A stretch of 64,000 bases of DNA, from positions 4,639,001-4,703,000 of the forward strand of contig NZ_AP021903.1 in NCBI RefSeq assembly GCF_018326005.1. The letters run 5' to 3'. The notes below the pieces were generated by a model that made no database searches, was not told where the DNA came from, and saw nothing but the letters and a program-made list of their open reading frames with translations. Below, piece by piece: positions 1 through 9,509 of this stretch. Position 1 is the first letter of the stretch, and each line of letters starts with the position of its first letter. The position numbers were made by a program, and so were the translations under genes. This DNA comes from Pseudomonas sp. Seg1. GTDB taxonomy: Bacteria; Pseudomonadota; Gammaproteobacteria; Pseudomonadales; Pseudomonadaceae.

Positions 1-735
1 TGGTGGCAAGATCAGCCAACCGACGATGTGCCGGGCGTTTCGGTGGAAGGCAAAGTAGCGGAAAGCCTCAAGCTCAAGCTCGGCGATCACATGGTGTTCA
101 GTGTTGGCGGCGTCAATCGTGAAGCGAAGGTCACCAGCCTGCGCGAGATCAACTGGGACAACTTCCAGCCGAACTTCTTCATGATCTTCCAGCCCGGCAC
201 CTTGAAGGATCTGCCGGCAACCTACCTGACCAGTTTCTATCTGGCGCCCGGTCACGATCAGCAGATCATCGAGCTGTCGCGGGCCTTCCCGGCGGTGACC
301 ATTCTTCAGGTCGAGGCGCTGCTCGAACAGCTGCGCAGCATCCTCGCTCAGGTCACTCTGGCGGTGGAATATGTATTGTTGTTTGTCTTGGCGGCCGGCA
401 TGGCGGTGCTGTTTTCCGGCTTGCAGGCAACGTTGGATGAACGCATTCGCCAGGGCGCGCTGTTGCGGGCACTCGGCGCCGAGCGCAAGTTGCTGATCAA
501 GGCCCGACGCATCGAATTCGGCCTGCTCGGCGCGGTCAGCGGTTTGCTTGCGGCCATCGGTTCGGAAGTCGTGAGTCTGGTGCTGTATCGCTACGCGTTC
601 GATCTGCCGTGGCATCCGCATCCGTGGTTGTTGGTGCTGCCGCTGATTGGCGCGGCGCTGATTGGCGGTGCCGGGGTGTTCGGCACGCGTCGGGCACTCA
701 ACGCAAGTCCGCTGACAGTGTTGCGCGAGGGTTGA
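1..735 (+). CDS. ABC transporter permease, FtsX/MacB-type, C-terminal part (5' end outside window)
   Basis: The frame is open from base 1, so this is the 3' end of a longer gene. About 115 residues of periplasmic-type sequence come first. They are followed by the C-terminal FtsX-family membrane block: a hydrophobic helix (VLLFVLAAGMAVLFSGLQA), the cytoplasmic turn DERIRQGALLRALGA typical of these permeases, and two more hydrophobic helices, ending in SPLTVLREG. Such permeases work with a LolD/YbbA-like ATPase, which would lie upstream of the window. It ends 34 bases before greB on the same strand. The family assignment is firm; substrate and partner cannot be told from this fragment. Confidence 0.85.
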   Translation, partial: WWQDQPTDDVPGVSVEGKVAESLKLKLGDHMVFSVGGVNREAKVTSLREINWDNFQPNFFMIFQPGTLKDLPATYLTSFYLAPGHDQQIIELSRAFPAVTILQVEALLEQLRSILAQVTLAVEYVLLFVLAAGMAVLFSGLQATLDERIRQGALLRALGAERKLLIKARRIEFGLLGAVSGLLAAIGSEVVSLVLYRYAFDLPWHPHPWLLVLPLIGAALIGGAGVFGTRRALNASPLTVLREG

Positions 736-769
736 TAGACTCCAGCCGTCTTAATCACAAGAAGTTGCC

Positions 770-1267
770 ATGAGCCGTTATCGCCCTCCCCGCACCGCCG
801 GCACCGCGCTGATCACCCCTGAAGGTGAAGCGCGGATGCGTGCTGAATTCCATGAGTTGTGGCATGTGCGCCGCCCGCAGGTGACGCAATCGGTCAGCGA
901 GGCGGCGGCTCAGGGCGATCGCTCGGAAAACGCCGAGTACACCTACGGCAAGAAGATGCTGCGCGAGATCGACAGTCGCGTGCGCTTTCTGACCAAACGC
1001 CTGGAAGCATTGAAAGTCGTCAGTGAAAAACCCAGCGATCCGAACAAGGTCTACTTCGGCGCCTGGGTGACCATCGAAGACGAAGACGGCAAGCAATCGC
1101 GCTACCGTATCGTCGGCCCGGATGAACTTGACCTGAAACTGGGCCTGATCAGCATCGACTCGCCATTGGCCCGCGCCTTGATCGGCAAGGCGCTGGATGC
1201 AGAAGTGCGAGTACAAACGCCCACTGGCGAGCAATTCGTCTATATCGTGGCGATCGAATACCTGTAA
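770..1267 (+). CDS. greB: Transcription elongation factor GreB
   Basis: 165 residues, close to the usual 158-160. GreB binds RNA polymerase through the secondary channel and stimulates cleavage of backtracked transcripts. The N-terminal half is the antiparallel coiled coil, with the acidic tip region [20 protein letters not shown] (about residues 42-61) that all Gre factors share. The C-terminal half is the FKBP-like domain ([22 protein letters not shown]). The conserved N-terminal motif [13 protein letters not shown] supports the ATG at 770. GreB rather than GreA because of the basic N-terminus [10 protein letters not shown] and the length. Confidence 0.95.
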   Translation: MSRYRPPRTAGTALITPEGEARMRAEFHELWHVRRPQVTQSVSEAAAQGDRSENAEYTYGKKMLREIDSRVRFLTKRLEALKVVSEKPSDPNKVYFGAWVTIEDEDGKQSRYRIVGPDELDLKLGLISIDSPLARALIGKALDAEVRVQTPTGEQFVYIVAIEYL

Positions 1268-1273
1268 GGCGTA

Positions 1274-1582
1274 TCAGCGGCGAGTGATCAGGCCCTGTCG
1301 TGCAACGCGGGTCAGTTGCTTGATCATCTCCGGCGCATCTTGCGCACACGGCGCCTGAATCACCGCCAGATCAAAACTGTCACTGGCGAAACGCACCAGC
1401 GACTCGCCGTCTTCAACAAACTGGATCAGGAACGCGGCAGGACCGCCACTGCGACGTGGCCAGCCATCGAGATAACGCAACAGCGTCGGCTGATGTTTAC
1501 CGCCAAGGAGGATTTTCGGGTTGCGCTGGGTGATATGTGCCGTGATCGGCGCGGGACGTGCTGGAGGGCGTAGTGCATTCAT
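1274..1582 (-). CDS. Small conserved hypothetical protein
   Basis: I do not recognise the family. The frame is open to 1603, but the ATG at 1582 (MNALRPPARP) looks the better start, giving 102 residues. The protein is soluble with no signal peptide. It ends only 6 bases from the convergent greB stop. The C-terminal half (DSFDLAVIQAPCAQDAPEMI) has the alternating strand/helix look of a degenerate Rossmann or methyltransferase tail, but no catalytic motif is visible. The sequence between 1583 and 1785 holds no gene I can support. Confidence 0.55.
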   Translation of the reverse strand: MNALRPPARPAPITAHITQRNPKILLGGKHQPTLLRYLDGWPRRSGGPAAFLIQFVEDGESLVRFASDSFDLAVIQAPCAQDAPEMIKQLTRVARQGLITRR

Positions 1583-1785
1583 CGTTTCGTGTCTCTGCCT
1601 CAAAAGTCTGCATGGCAGGTGAGAGGCAACACCGAACCAGCGCTTTAGCGGTATTTCGAAGCCCTGTTCCGGCTTCTGACGGCAACTGTTGAAGTCACCT
1701 GGCGCCCCGCAAGTAGCTGTTTAAATCGGCGCATGGGCAACATCCTAGAGAACGTGACCGATCAGTGTCAAGAATCAGCCGCAAC

Positions 1786-1814
1786 AAAAAAGGCCCGCAC
1801 AATGCGGGCCTTTT
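1786..1814 (-). terminator. Rho-independent terminator downstream of the doxX-like gene
   Basis: Perfect stem GGCCCGCA / TGCGGGCC with a 3-base loop. It is flanked by six A on the plus-strand left side (U tract for the minus strand) and four T on the right. It lies 18 bases after the stop of the DoxX gene and could work in both directions. Confidence 0.85.
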
Positions 1815-1831
1815 GGCTTGACCTAGAGCGC

Positions 1832-2266
1832 TCAACCGGCGATGGCGCGATCCACCGAAAGCTTGCCGGCACCTTCGATCAGTACGGCGAGGCTGCCACC
1901 GAGCAGGGCCAGTGCGAACTCGTAGCCGTTGTTGGCCATGAACAAGCCGTTGCTGATGTGCACGGTGAAGATTGCCACCAGCGACAGGAAGGTCAGACCC
2001 AGCGCGGCCGGACGCACCAGCAGGCCGATGATCAATGCCAGGCCAGCGAAGAATTCAGTGCCGCCAGCCAGCGTAGCCATCACGTAGCCCGGGTGCAGGC
2101 CAATGCTGTCCATGTACTGCGCGGTGCCCGCCAGACCGTAACCACCGAACAGACCGAAAAGCTTCTGCGAACCGTGGGCGGCGAAGATCACGCCGACAGC
2201 AATGCGCAGAATGGTCAGACCGTAACCAGCGCGGGTGAACAGTACTTTGTTGATCAGAGAGCTCAT
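1832..2266 (-). CDS. DoxX family membrane protein
   Basis: 144 residues with four hydrophobic segments and the DoxX signature ILRIAVGVIFAAHGSQKLFG near the N-terminus, then a second conserved block (GTEFFAGLALIIGLLVRPAA). DoxX/DoxD-like proteins are small inner-membrane proteins linked to quinone or thiosulfate redox chemistry in some species; the role here is unknown. The ATG at 2266 is preceded by a GGAA-type ribosome site. It is a single-gene unit with its own terminator. An AT-rich stretch (about 2300-2375) separates it from the next gene. Confidence 0.88.
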   Translation of the reverse strand: MSSLINKVLFTRAGYGLTILRIAVGVIFAAHGSQKLFGLFGGYGLAGTAQYMDSIGLHPGYVMATLAGGTEFFAGLALIIGLLVRPAALGLTFLSLVAIFTVHISNGLFMANNGYEFALALLGGSLAVLIEGAGKLSVDRAIAG

Positions 2267-2378
2267 GGGGCGTTCCTTGTTTTTGCGAGAAGTTGTGTGT
2301 GTTGGTTGGCCGCTATATTAATCAGTTAATTTCATGTTAAAAGCGCAAATATTCCGCCATAACAATCAAATTATTCGA

Positions 2379-3800
2379 TCATTTTCGTGAGACGACTTTC
2401 TGCGCCCCGGGCTCCAACGACTCCCGCTCCCGGTCGAACGCCAAGTAATACTTGTTCACGCTATTAACATAGCTGACGGGCCCCATTCCCACCTGCTCCA
2501 TGGCGATGCGCTCGACCTGGAAGAACCACTGGTTGGGATTCAACCCACGCCGGCGGGCCTCGGCACGCATGCCCTGCACTCGCTCGGGGCCGATGTTGTA
2601 GGCCGCCAGCGTGAACGCCATGCGCTCGCGCTCATTGAGTTTTGGGCTGTTGAAGAATTTGCGACGGATCATTGCCAGGTACTTGGCTCCGGCCTGCACG
2701 TTTGCATCGAGATTCTGAATATTGTTGACGCCGACCCGTTGCGCGGCGGACGGGGTGATCTGCATCAGGCCGGTCGGGCCACTGCCGCTGCGGGCATTGG
2801 GTTGCAGCGCCGATTCCTTGAACGCCAGTGCTGCCAGATTCAGCCAATCCATGCGCTGCGCTTCGGCATGCTTTTGCAGGGTTGGCCGCAGTTTTTCCAG
2901 ACGCTGGCGATCAGCCTTGGCCAATGGATAGTGAACTTGATAGAGACGGCGATAGATGCGCAGGAACGCCGCGTCTTCGTTCGCCGGTTTCTTGTAACCG
3001 GTGAGGAAGCGATCAATGCTCGCGCGCAGCATCGAAGCATCCCGGCGCACGAACCAGTATTCCTCGCCCGGTTCGCTGATCATCACCTGTCGATCAAATC
3101 GCAGTTTTGGCAGGATCTTGCCCCAGCGCTCGGCAATCGGTTGCTCGACGATGGTCAGGTGAAAGATTCCGCCCTGGACCATTTCCAGCACGTCTTCGAC
3201 CGCCAGTGTCGGGTCGACCCATTCGATCTTGATCGGCGCCAGTTTGTGCAAGGCCAGTTTCTGATTGAGCTGGCTGACCGCTTCGCCCGCCGCACTGCCG
3301 GTGGGCAACGCGAGGGTTTTACCGGACAGTTGCTCGACCTTGGTGTAGCGCCGCTCGCCCTTGATGCCAACCAGCACCAGCGGCACGTTGCTGGCGATCG
3401 GCTCACTGCTGGCTACCGCGTGCCCCGGTTGCAGCTCAAGCAATTCACCCGGCGCGACCAGATCGCCTTCGCCGCGCTGCAATGCACCGAGCAATTGATC
3501 CTTGGCTTTGGGAATGATCTTGAGAGTGATTTCCTGACCGTCACGGGCATGACCGTTGAGGTATTGCTCGAAGGCGCGCAGGCGATGGTATTCGATACCG
3601 ATGGACTGACCCTGGACTTCGCCGGAGCTGTTGCGGCTCTGGTTGACCAGCACCCGCAGCACGCGACTGCTGCGAATTTCCGCCAGATCGCGGACTTTCG
3701 CTGCCGGCACGGCTTGTAGCGGCCCGGGCAGGCGCGCAACCGCCGTCATCGGCAGTAGCAACGATCCACACAACAGCAACAAAACCGAGGGACGAACCAT
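2379..3800 (-). CDS. MltF-like lytic murein transglycosylase with substrate-binding domain
   Basis: About 473 residues when started at the ATG at 3800, where a signal peptide begins (MVRPSVLLLLCGSLLLP, Ala-X-Ala-like cleavage region). The open frame reaches 3923, but those residues are not signal-like. Residues about 40-290 resemble an extracellular solute-binding domain (SBP_bac_3: RVLRVLVNQSRN, GTLALPTGS-like segment). The rest is an SLT lytic transglycosylase domain with the catalytic Glu in LAALAFKESALQPNARS, then GPTGLMQITPSAA and AYNIGPERV. This two-domain architecture is that of MltF, which cleaves peptidoglycan to 1,6-anhydro products. Pseudomonads usually have a true mltF elsewhere, so this is probably a paralog. 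Confidence 0.85.
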   Translation of the reverse strand: MVRPSVLLLLCGSLLLPMTAVARLPGPLQAVPAAKVRDLAEIRSSRVLRVLVNQSRNSSGEVQGQSIGIEYHRLRAFEQYLNGHARDGQEITLKIIPKAKDQLLGALQRGEGDLVAPGELLELQPGHAVASSEPIASNVPLVLVGIKGERRYTKVEQLSGKTLALPTGSAAGEAVSQLNQKLALHKLAPIKIEWVDPTLAVEDVLEMVQGGIFHLTIVEQPIAERWGKILPKLRFDRQVMISEPGEEYWFVRRDASMLRASIDRFLTGYKKPANEDAAFLRIYRRLYQVHYPLAKADRQRLEKLRPTLQKHAEAQRMDWLNLAALAFKESALQPNARSGSGPTGLMQITPSAAQRVGVNNIQNLDANVQAGAKYLAMIRRKFFNSPKLNERERMAFTLAAYNIGPERVQGMRAEARRRGLNPNQWFFQVERIAMEQVGMGPVSYVNSVNKYYLAFDRERESLEPGAQKVVSRK

Positions 3801-4036
3801 CCACTCTCCGAAAAGAATACGGGGCGATTTCACCGCTGAACGGTCGAAATCACCGACGAAAACAGAGCGCCATGAGCGCTGGCAAAGTGCGAGAGACTGG
3901 CACAGTAGTGGCAACTTTGCCAAACCGGGCTGCGTCGCGGCATCAAAAGACAGCTATAACTCGTTGTAGTTCTTGGCTTTTCTTATGAATCTACAGCTCT
4001 GGTATGCTTTCCGGCCTTCGGCCCGAGGTAGCAACC

Positions 4037-4843
4037 ATGCAACTCATCGATATCGGCGTCAACCTGACCAACCCAAGTTTCGCCGACAAACACCAGGCCG
4101 TCCTCGACCGCGCCTATGCGGCCGGGGTCTGCCAATTGGTGCTGACCGGCACCAGCGTCGAGGGTAGCGAGCAAGCACTGGAGCTGTGCCAGCAACTGGA
4201 TGACGGCGGGCAACGCCTGTTCGCCACCGCAGGGATTCATCCGCATTCGGCCAGTGAATGGAATGCTGACAGCGCCCGCCGTCTGCGCAGTTTGCTGAAG
4301 GAAACCAACGTGGTGGCGGTGGGTGAATGCGGACTGGACTTCAACCGTGATTTCTCGCCGCGCCCGCAGCAGGAAAAAGTCCTCGAAGAACATCTGGCAC
4401 TGGCCGTCGAACTGCAACTTCCAGTGTTCCTGCATGAACGTGACGCCAGTCAGCGCCTGCTGGAAATCTTGAAAGACTTCCGCGATCACCTTCCCGCCGC
4501 CGTGGTGCATTGCTTCACAGGCGAGCAAAAGGCGCTGTTCAGTTATCTCGACCTGGACTTGCACATCGGCATTACCGGCTGGATCTGCGACGAACGCCGG
4601 GGCACGCACTTGCATCCGCTGGTCAAAGAGATCAAACGCGGACGGCTGATGCTGGAGAGCGATGCGCCGTACCTGTTGCCGCGCACCTTGCGCCCGAAGC
4701 CGAAGAATGGTCGCAATGAACCGGCGTATCTGACCGAAGTGCTGCGCGAGGTAGCGTTGCATCGAGGTGAGACCGAGGAAGATCTGGCGGCGCATAGCAC
4801 TGCGTGCGCCCGCGCATTCTTCAAGCTCCCCAGTCTCTCCTGA
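4037..4843 (+). CDS. tatD: TatD family metal-dependent DNase
   Basis: 268 residues from the ATG at 4037, which follows GAGG; an upstream in-frame ATG at 4004 lacks support. The start [15 protein letters not shown] matches TatD itself (DIGVNL) rather than the YcfH/YjjV paralogs that carry HxH. Other metal-site motifs are visible: [11 protein letters not shown] (Glu), FLHERDAS (His), VVHCFTG (His) and [10 protein letters not shown] (Asp). TatD is a 3'-5' exonuclease of the amidohydrolase-like TIM-barrel superfamily involved in DNA repair and turnover. It is divergent from the MltF-like gene, sharing the 236-base gap 3801-4036, which holds both promoters but no other gene. Confidence 0.92.
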   Translation: MQLIDIGVNLTNPSFADKHQAVLDRAYAAGVCQLVLTGTSVEGSEQALELCQQLDDGGQRLFATAGIHPHSASEWNADSARRLRSLLKETNVVAVGECGLDFNRDFSPRPQQEKVLEEHLALAVELQLPVFLHERDASQRLLEILKDFRDHLPAAVVHCFTGEQKALFSYLDLDLHIGITGWICDERRGTHLHPLVKEIKRGRLMLESDAPYLLPRTLRPKPKNGRNEPAYLTEVLREVALHRGETEEDLAAHSTACARAFFKLPSLS

Positions 4844-4860
4844 CACACCAGAATTCCCCC

Positions 4861-4949
4861 TGTAGGAGTGAGCCTGCTCGCGATGGCGGCAGCTCATTCA
4901 ACTTTGAGGCGACTGACACACCGCCATCGCGAGCAGGCTCACTCCTACA
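4861..4949. repeat. Paired REP (REPIN-like) inverted repeat
   Basis: Two 29-base arms, perfect inverted copies (4861-4889 and 4921-4949), beginning TGTAGGAGTGAGCCTGCTCG, around a 31-base unique centre. It lies in the gap between tatD and the chemoreceptor gene. The core GAGCCTGCTCGCGAT is the common fluorescens-group REP core. Confidence 0.9.
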
Positions 4950-5057
4950 AAGGCGGGACCCCATCGTCTGTTGACCCATATCAAGATCTGCAGACCTGCG
5001 TAGCGGCACAATGCTGGCACCTTGCCAAAACTGTTTCCGCTATCAGAGAAGACCTCC

Positions 5058-6539
5058 ATGGGTGCCTGGCTTAGCAATATCTCGCTGAAATACAAATTCT
5101 GGGCGGTCAACGCGGTCGCCTTCGTCACCACCCTGCTGCTGGTGTTGTACGCCGTGCAACTTGAACAGCAGGCCCGCAGCCACGCGGCGCGGGCGTCCGC
5201 TCAGGCTCAGGCGCAATTGCTCAAGGCCTGGCCAGTCGGCCAAGCCTTGCCCAAGGCCGATCAGGTGCTGACTTTCAAACGTGGAGAAGCGCCACGCCTC
5301 AACGATCAACCGCTGCTGGAGATCACCGACAACCACGGCTGGAACGAGATCAATCACATGCCGCTGTTCGGCGACAACCCGTTGATGGGCGCCGAAGTGT
5401 TCAGTCGCGCCGATGGTGAGCAAGTCGCGGTGATCGCCTATGGCCCAAGCCTGACGCAGGTATTCAGCGAACGTTTCGCCAATTACGCGGTGGCCGTGCT
5501 CATCCTGATGCTGGCGATGCTCGGCGCTTCGCAACTGTTGATCCGCTTCCTGCTCAGCCAGCTCAACACGTTGAAAGATGTGATGTTGCATGTCGAAAAA
5601 AGCGGTGACCTTTCCGCCCGGGTGCCGCTGGCCTGCAAAGACGAAGTCGGGCAGATGGCCAATGCCTTCAACGCGATGCAGGCCGGTTATCAACGCGTGG
5701 TGACCACCGTGGCCAACACCGCGCGGCAACTGGATGTCGGTGCCGCGCGCCTGGCATTAAGCATGAACGAAGTGCGTCACGGCATGCTCGGCCAGCAAAG
5801 CGAAACCGATCAGGCCGCCACGGCGATCAACGAGATGACCGCCACGGTTTATCACATTGCCCAACACGCCGGCGCCACCCGCGATCTGTCGCAGACCGCT
5901 GACGGTCTGGCGGGCAGTGGTCAGCAAGTGGTGGCCCGGGTGCAGCATTCGATTGCCGGGTTATCGAGCGGCGTGCAGCAGACCGCCGAGATGATCCAGC
6001 GTCTGGCCGAGGACAGCCAGAAGATCAACGGCGTGGTCAGCGTGATCCACAGCATCGCCGAACAGACCAATCTGCTCGCGCTCAACGCCGCCATTGAAGC
6101 GGCCCGGGCCGGCGAGATGGGCCGCGGTTTTGCGGTGGTTGCCGATGAAGTGCGCAACCTCGCCAAACGAGTGCAGACCTCAACCGATGAGATCACCACC
6201 ATGGTTTCGGCATTGCAGGCCGGCACGCGCGATGCGGTGGATTTCATGCAGGAGAGTTCGTACAAGGCTGACGACTGCGTGCAGCAGGCGCAAGAGGCTG
6301 GCGAAGCACTCGCGGAGATCACCGGAGCGGTGGCGCAGATGCGTGAGAGCAACACCCAAATTGCCGTGGCGGCGGAGCAGCAGAGTCAGGTGGCCGAAGA
6401 GATGAATCGCGCGGTGGTGAGCATTCGCGATGTGACCGAGAACACCGTGCAACAGACGGTGGATTCGGCGACGACCAGTAATGAGTTGGCGACGTTGGCC
6501 GGGGAATTGAGCAAGGCTATCGGGCAGTTGAAACTTTAA
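5058..6539 (+). CDS. Methyl-accepting chemotaxis protein
   Basis: 493 residues from the ATG at 5058, preceded by GAGAAGAC; the frame is open from 5022. A first membrane helix ([20 protein letters not shown], about 15-35) and a second ([20 protein letters not shown], about 145-165) enclose a short periplasmic domain of about 100 residues. It is too small for dCache, so the ligand is unknown. A HAMP domain follows ([20 protein letters not shown]), then a long helical signalling domain with the hairpin tip [19 protein letters not shown] and [12 protein letters not shown]. It would signal to CheA/CheW. There is no CheR-docking pentapeptide at the C-terminus (ends AIGQLKL). Confidence 0.93.
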   Translation: MGAWLSNISLKYKFWAVNAVAFVTTLLLVLYAVQLEQQARSHAARASAQAQAQLLKAWPVGQALPKADQVLTFKRGEAPRLNDQPLLEITDNHGWNEINHMPLFGDNPLMGAEVFSRADGEQVAVIAYGPSLTQVFSERFANYAVAVLILMLAMLGASQLLIRFLLSQLNTLKDVMLHVEKSGDLSARVPLACKDEVGQMANAFNAMQAGYQRVVTTVANTARQLDVGAARLALSMNEVRHGMLGQQSETDQAATAINEMTATVYHIAQHAGATRDLSQTADGLAGSGQQVVARVQHSIAGLSSGVQQTAEMIQRLAEDSQKINGVVSVIHSIAEQTNLLALNAAIEAARAGEMGRGFAVVADEVRNLAKRVQTSTDEITTMVSALQAGTRDAVDFMQESSYKADDCVQQAQEAGEALAEITGAVAQMRESNTQIAVAAEQQSQVAEEMNRAVVSIRDVTENTVQQTVDSATTSNELATLAGELSKAIGQLKL

Positions 6540-6546
6540 GGGCCCT

Positions 6547-6636
6547 ATCGCGGGCAAGCCCGCTCCCACAGAATCACTGGTGTGCACGGAATCTGTGTTC
6601 GGTGGAGATCCCTGTGGGAGCAGGCTTGCCCGCGAT
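6547..6636. repeat. Paired REP inverted repeat
   Basis: Arms ATCGCGGGCAAGCCCGCTCC (6547 onward) and the inverse copy ending at 6636, with one mismatch, separated by about 40 bases. It begins just after the chemoreceptor stop codon. This is the second REP subtype in the window (core GGGCAAGCCCGCTCCCACA). Confidence 0.88.
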
Positions 6637-6768
6637 GGCGTCAGCCGAACCAGCATCAAATATGACCATTGTCCCTATCACTTCAATAGCCAACCTTGAT
6701 TCGCCGCCCTCCCCGCCCCGGCCTATTCTTCAACCCATGTGTTCAACATGGATCGAGGAGTAGTCAAC

Positions 6769-7134
6769 ATGGGCAAACGTCACCCCAACCTTCCCGCGTG
6801 GCAATGGCGCGCGTACCCGGGCAATCATCAGCACCCGACCAATCTGGTGCTGCATCTGATTGCCGTGCCGTTGTTCATCGTTGCGTTTCTGCTGATAGTT
6901 TCCGGGGTGTTCAGCCTGAGTCTGGCCAGTGTGGCCATCGGCGTGATCGGTATCGTCGCGGCGCTGGGTTTGCAGCGTCACGGTCACAGCCTGGAGGCGC
7001 AAGCCTCCGAGCCGTTCAGTGATCGCAAAGATGCCGTGTCACGGTTGTTGGTTGAACAGTTTCTGACTTTTCCGCGCTTCTTTCTCAGCGGCGGCTGGTG
7101 GCGCGCCTGGCGTGAGCGCCACCGTCGGCATTGA
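6769..7134 (+). CDS. Mpo1-like (DUF962) membrane protein
   Basis: 121 residues from the ATG at 6769, which follows GAGGAG; upstream in-frame ATGs lack this site. It shows the DUF962 pattern: HQHPTNLVLHLIAVPLF, two membrane helices (LFIVAFLLIVSGVFSLSLA, SVAIGVIGIVAALGL), then QRHGHSLEA and a WRxxRxR tail. Yeast Mpo1 of this family is an Fe(II) dioxygenase acting on 2-hydroxy fatty acids. The His residues that would bind iron are present here, but the bacterial function is not established. It ends one base before the stop of the convergent thioesterase. Confidence 0.75.
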   Translation: MGKRHPNLPAWQWRAYPGNHQHPTNLVLHLIAVPLFIVAFLLIVSGVFSLSLASVAIGVIGIVAALGLQRHGHSLEAQASEPFSDRKDAVSRLLVEQFLTFPRFFLSGGWWRAWRERHRRH

Positions 7135-7135
7135 G

Positions 7136-7930
7136 TCAGGCGAAGATCGTGACGGTCTGGCGGCTCATCGCAATCAACTGACCTTGCGCGCTCCACAACT
7201 TGGCGGCGACGTGGCCGTAACCGTCGGCGGCGTATTCGATGTCGGCGAGGTATTTGCACCAGTCCAGCGTGCTCAGATCATGTAACGGCTGAACAAACTC
7301 AATGGTCCAGGTCAACGTGCTACCAGGTGCCGGCTTCTTCAGGTACGGCAGCAACGCCGGTGGCCACGCATCGACCAGCGCCAGCAGATGCGCCTCACTG
7401 ACCGGCTCTTCCCTCACATCCCCGCGCAACCGCACCCAGCCGCCCATCAGCCGTGATGGAGTACCGGTGAACGGCATGCCGCCTACAGTCCAGCGCATTG
7501 CCAGATGGCGCATGAACTCAGGCGTTACGCCTTTGATGTAGGGCAACTCCGGGCATTCGTCCCAGTGTTTCATTTCTGCTGCCGGATAGGCTTCAACCGC
7601 CACTTCCGAAGGCCGCGATGCACCGAAGCTGCCTTGCACTATCGTAACCACCTGACCGTTCTGCATGGCGCGCCCCAGCACTTGGCTGACCGCTTTGCCT
7701 TCACGCAGCACATCCACCTCGAAGCTCACCGGAACTTCAGGTTCGACCGGGCCGACAAAGGTGATCGCCAGCGAACGCACCGGGCGATCTGCCGGCACCT
7801 TGGCGCGCATGGCTTCGTATTGCAGCGCAGCCACCAGACCACCAAAACTGGCGCGGCCCTGACCCCATTCGGCGGGAATGGTCAGTTGCGGATCGCGGCG
7901 GACCGCCTCGAGCAGATCACAAAAGCGCAT
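7136..7930 (-). CDS. Acyl-CoA thioesterase-like protein (double hotdog, TesB-type)
   Basis: 264 residues. The sequence fits the 4HBT_3/TesB-like acyl-CoA thioesterase family: an N-terminal hotdog (WGQGRASFGGLVAALQYEAM, RSLAITFVGPVEPE) and a C-terminal hotdog (GGWVRLRGD, LTWTIEFVQPLHD, GYGHVAAKLWSAQGQLIAMS). The recurring motif GRASFGG / GQLIAMSRQ is where TesB-type enzymes place substrate contacts. It would hydrolyse acyl-CoA to CoA and free acid in the cytoplasm. The ATG at 7930 is preceded by GAGGTTGCC. The substrate cannot be inferred, and no neighbour suggests one. Confidence 0.8.
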   Translation of the reverse strand: MRFCDLLEAVRRDPQLTIPAEWGQGRASFGGLVAALQYEAMRAKVPADRPVRSLAITFVGPVEPEVPVSFEVDVLREGKAVSQVLGRAMQNGQVVTIVQGSFGASRPSEVAVEAYPAAEMKHWDECPELPYIKGVTPEFMRHLAMRWTVGGMPFTGTPSRLMGGWVRLRGDVREEPVSEAHLLALVDAWPPALLPYLKKPAPGSTLTWTIEFVQPLHDLSTLDWCKYLADIEYAADGYGHVAAKLWSAQGQLIAMSRQTVTIFA

Positions 7931-8058
7931 GGCAACCTCGGAAAGCGAAAAGTGAATGCGGGGATCTTAACCAGCCAAAGACAGCGCCGCAGCGTCTATT
8001 CCGGTCAAATGCGCTGACAGAAAGGCCTTAAACCCATATCAGCCACACTGAAATCCCT

Positions 8059-8148
8059 TGTAGGAGTGAGCCTGCTCGCGATAGCGGTCTGACAGCCAAC
8101 ACAGTTGTTGAATGTCAGACCGCTATCGCGAGCAGGCTCACTCCTACA
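8059..8148. repeat. Paired REP inverted repeat
   Basis: Perfect 36-base inverted arms (8059-8094 and 8113-8148), same subtype as the 4861 element (TGTAGGAGTGAGCCTGCTCG) but with a different flank inside the arms (ATAGCGGTCTGACA). The loop is 18 bases. It sits between the divergent upstream side of the thioesterase gene and the end of the CHAD gene. Confidence 0.9.
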
Positions 8149-8170
8149 GGGGTTTTGGGTTGATTCAGGA

Positions 8171-8953
8171 TTACTTGAAGCAGGTCGAACTGAGTTTTTC
8201 GAGCACGCGATCAGCCTTGGCTTCGGCCTTGAGCATGGTCGACTGCCACGTCGCGACGCAGGGCTGCAAGTCCGCTTCCTGCTCGGCTTTCGCCAGCCAC
8301 TGCCAGCAATCGTGCCAGTCACCGAGCGCGCCTTGGGCTGACTTCAAACGCTCCAGCGCCGGTTGCGGCAAGCGATCCAGTTCGGGATAGGCTTCGATGC
8401 CATAGCGCACGCGCTTGATCAGCAGACGCAGACGATGGCGGTCATGGGCCGGATCGTGCAGCGCCTCGTCGAGTTTCTGCCATTGTTTGCCGAGGCGTTT
8501 TTCGATGCGTTTATCCAGCCCCTTGAGCAAGCCTTGACGCTGGGATGCGCGCAGAAAACGCGGGAACGCATCGAGCATCATCAACAGCGAAGCCACCTCC
8601 TGACTCGCCGCCAGTGCCGGATAGGCCTCGGCCATTTGCAACAGACGCCGTTGCGCGGCTTCAGGCTGATCGTGTTGAAGCAGATACGCCGCGAGCACTT
8701 CGCGATCACGCCACGGCGTGGTCAACTGGCCGACCGCCGACGCCGCGCCCTCCAACTGCTCGACACCCGGCAAACCACGCAACGGCCGCAACAGGCTGCG
8801 CAAGCGCCGTACCGTAGTGCGCAGATCGTGCAGCGCTTCGGGGTCGGTACGTGCAGTCAATCGCGCCTGACAGGCCAGCAGCCGCACTTCCAGGCTCAGG
8901 ACATGGGCCACCAGACGATCAACCAATGCAGACATCACTTGCTCCTGATTCAA
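8171..8953 (-). CDS. CHAD domain-containing protein
   Basis: 260 residues, all helical, with the two repeated Arg/His-rich helices that define CHAD: LHDLRTTVRRLRSLLRPL (about 40-57) and HRLRLLIKRVRYGIEAYP (about 172-189). CHAD proteins bind inorganic polyphosphate through these conserved basic residues and are often found near polyphosphate metabolism. No CYTH domain or ppk/ppx gene is adjacent. The ATG at 8953 is followed by NQEQVMSAL; the internal MSALVDRL (8935) is an alternative start. Confidence 0.85.
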   Translation of the reverse strand: MNQEQVMSALVDRLVAHVLSLEVRLLACQARLTARTDPEALHDLRTTVRRLRSLLRPLRGLPGVEQLEGAASAVGQLTTPWRDREVLAAYLLQHDQPEAAQRRLLQMAEAYPALAASQEVASLLMMLDAFPRFLRASQRQGLLKGLDKRIEKRLGKQWQKLDEALHDPAHDRHRLRLLIKRVRYGIEAYPELDRLPQPALERLKSAQGALGDWHDCWQWLAKAEQEADLQPCVATWQSTMLKAEAKADRVLEKLSSTCFK

Positions 8954-9014
8954 ATGGCTTTGCGGATGAGTCTGCCGTTGTGTCGCAGCCGCATCCTTGC
9001 GCTACGTCAGCAGC

Positions 9015-9293
9015 TTAGCGTCCGGCGCGGGATTCGCGAATGTAGAAACGCGCCTTCTCGGCCTTGTTGCTGCACCCTTCGAAACCCTCGAATTGCTGTT
9101 GGGTCTTGGCGGCCGTCAGCAACGACAGGGCCTTGGAGTAGCTGACCGTACCGGCGAAACCTTCGGCCTTGGCCAGATCCAGTTCATGCCACGCCGCATC
9201 GAGCTGGCTGCCACAGCTGTCGCGGTAAGCGGTTTTACCGGCGCAACCGGCCAATGCCAGAGCCATCAACGGCACACAGATCCAGGCTTTCAT
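9015..9293 (-). CDS. Small putative lipoprotein
   Basis: 92 residues from the ATG at 9293 (a GTG directly upstream is possible). Lipobox LALAGC places the lipidated Cys at about residue 16. The mature part is rich in Ala/Lys/Glu and probably helical, with three Cys in all (SCGSQ, EGCSNKA). Similar short lipoproteins are common in pseudomonads, but I do not recognise a named family. GAGGTG lies upstream. The 62 bases to the CHAD gene on the same strand allow co-transcription. Confidence 0.75.
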   Translation of the reverse strand: MKAWICVPLMALALAGCAGKTAYRDSCGSQLDAAWHELDLAKAEGFAGTVSYSKALSLLTAAKTQQQFEGFEGCSNKAEKARFYIRESRAGR

Positions 9294-9509
9294 CACTTAC
9301 ACCTCAAAATAGGTCAACAGTCGTGCAGGTAAGACGGTCAGGCGGCGAAAAAGTGCCTTGCCGGCGCTTGAATCCGCGCAACTGAGAAGGATAGCGCTGA
9401 AGGGGCATGCAGTATCGAAAAAACGACGTCAGCGGCGCACTCAACGACTTCGGCGATTGAGCCAGCCCGGCGATGGGTGCATTGTGGAACCTTGTCGGGA
9501 GGAAGCTGG

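Noticed and set aside
2739-3719. 326-residue plus-strand open frame
   Set aside because: Mirror of the MltF-like gene, which has a signal peptide and a complete SLT domain.
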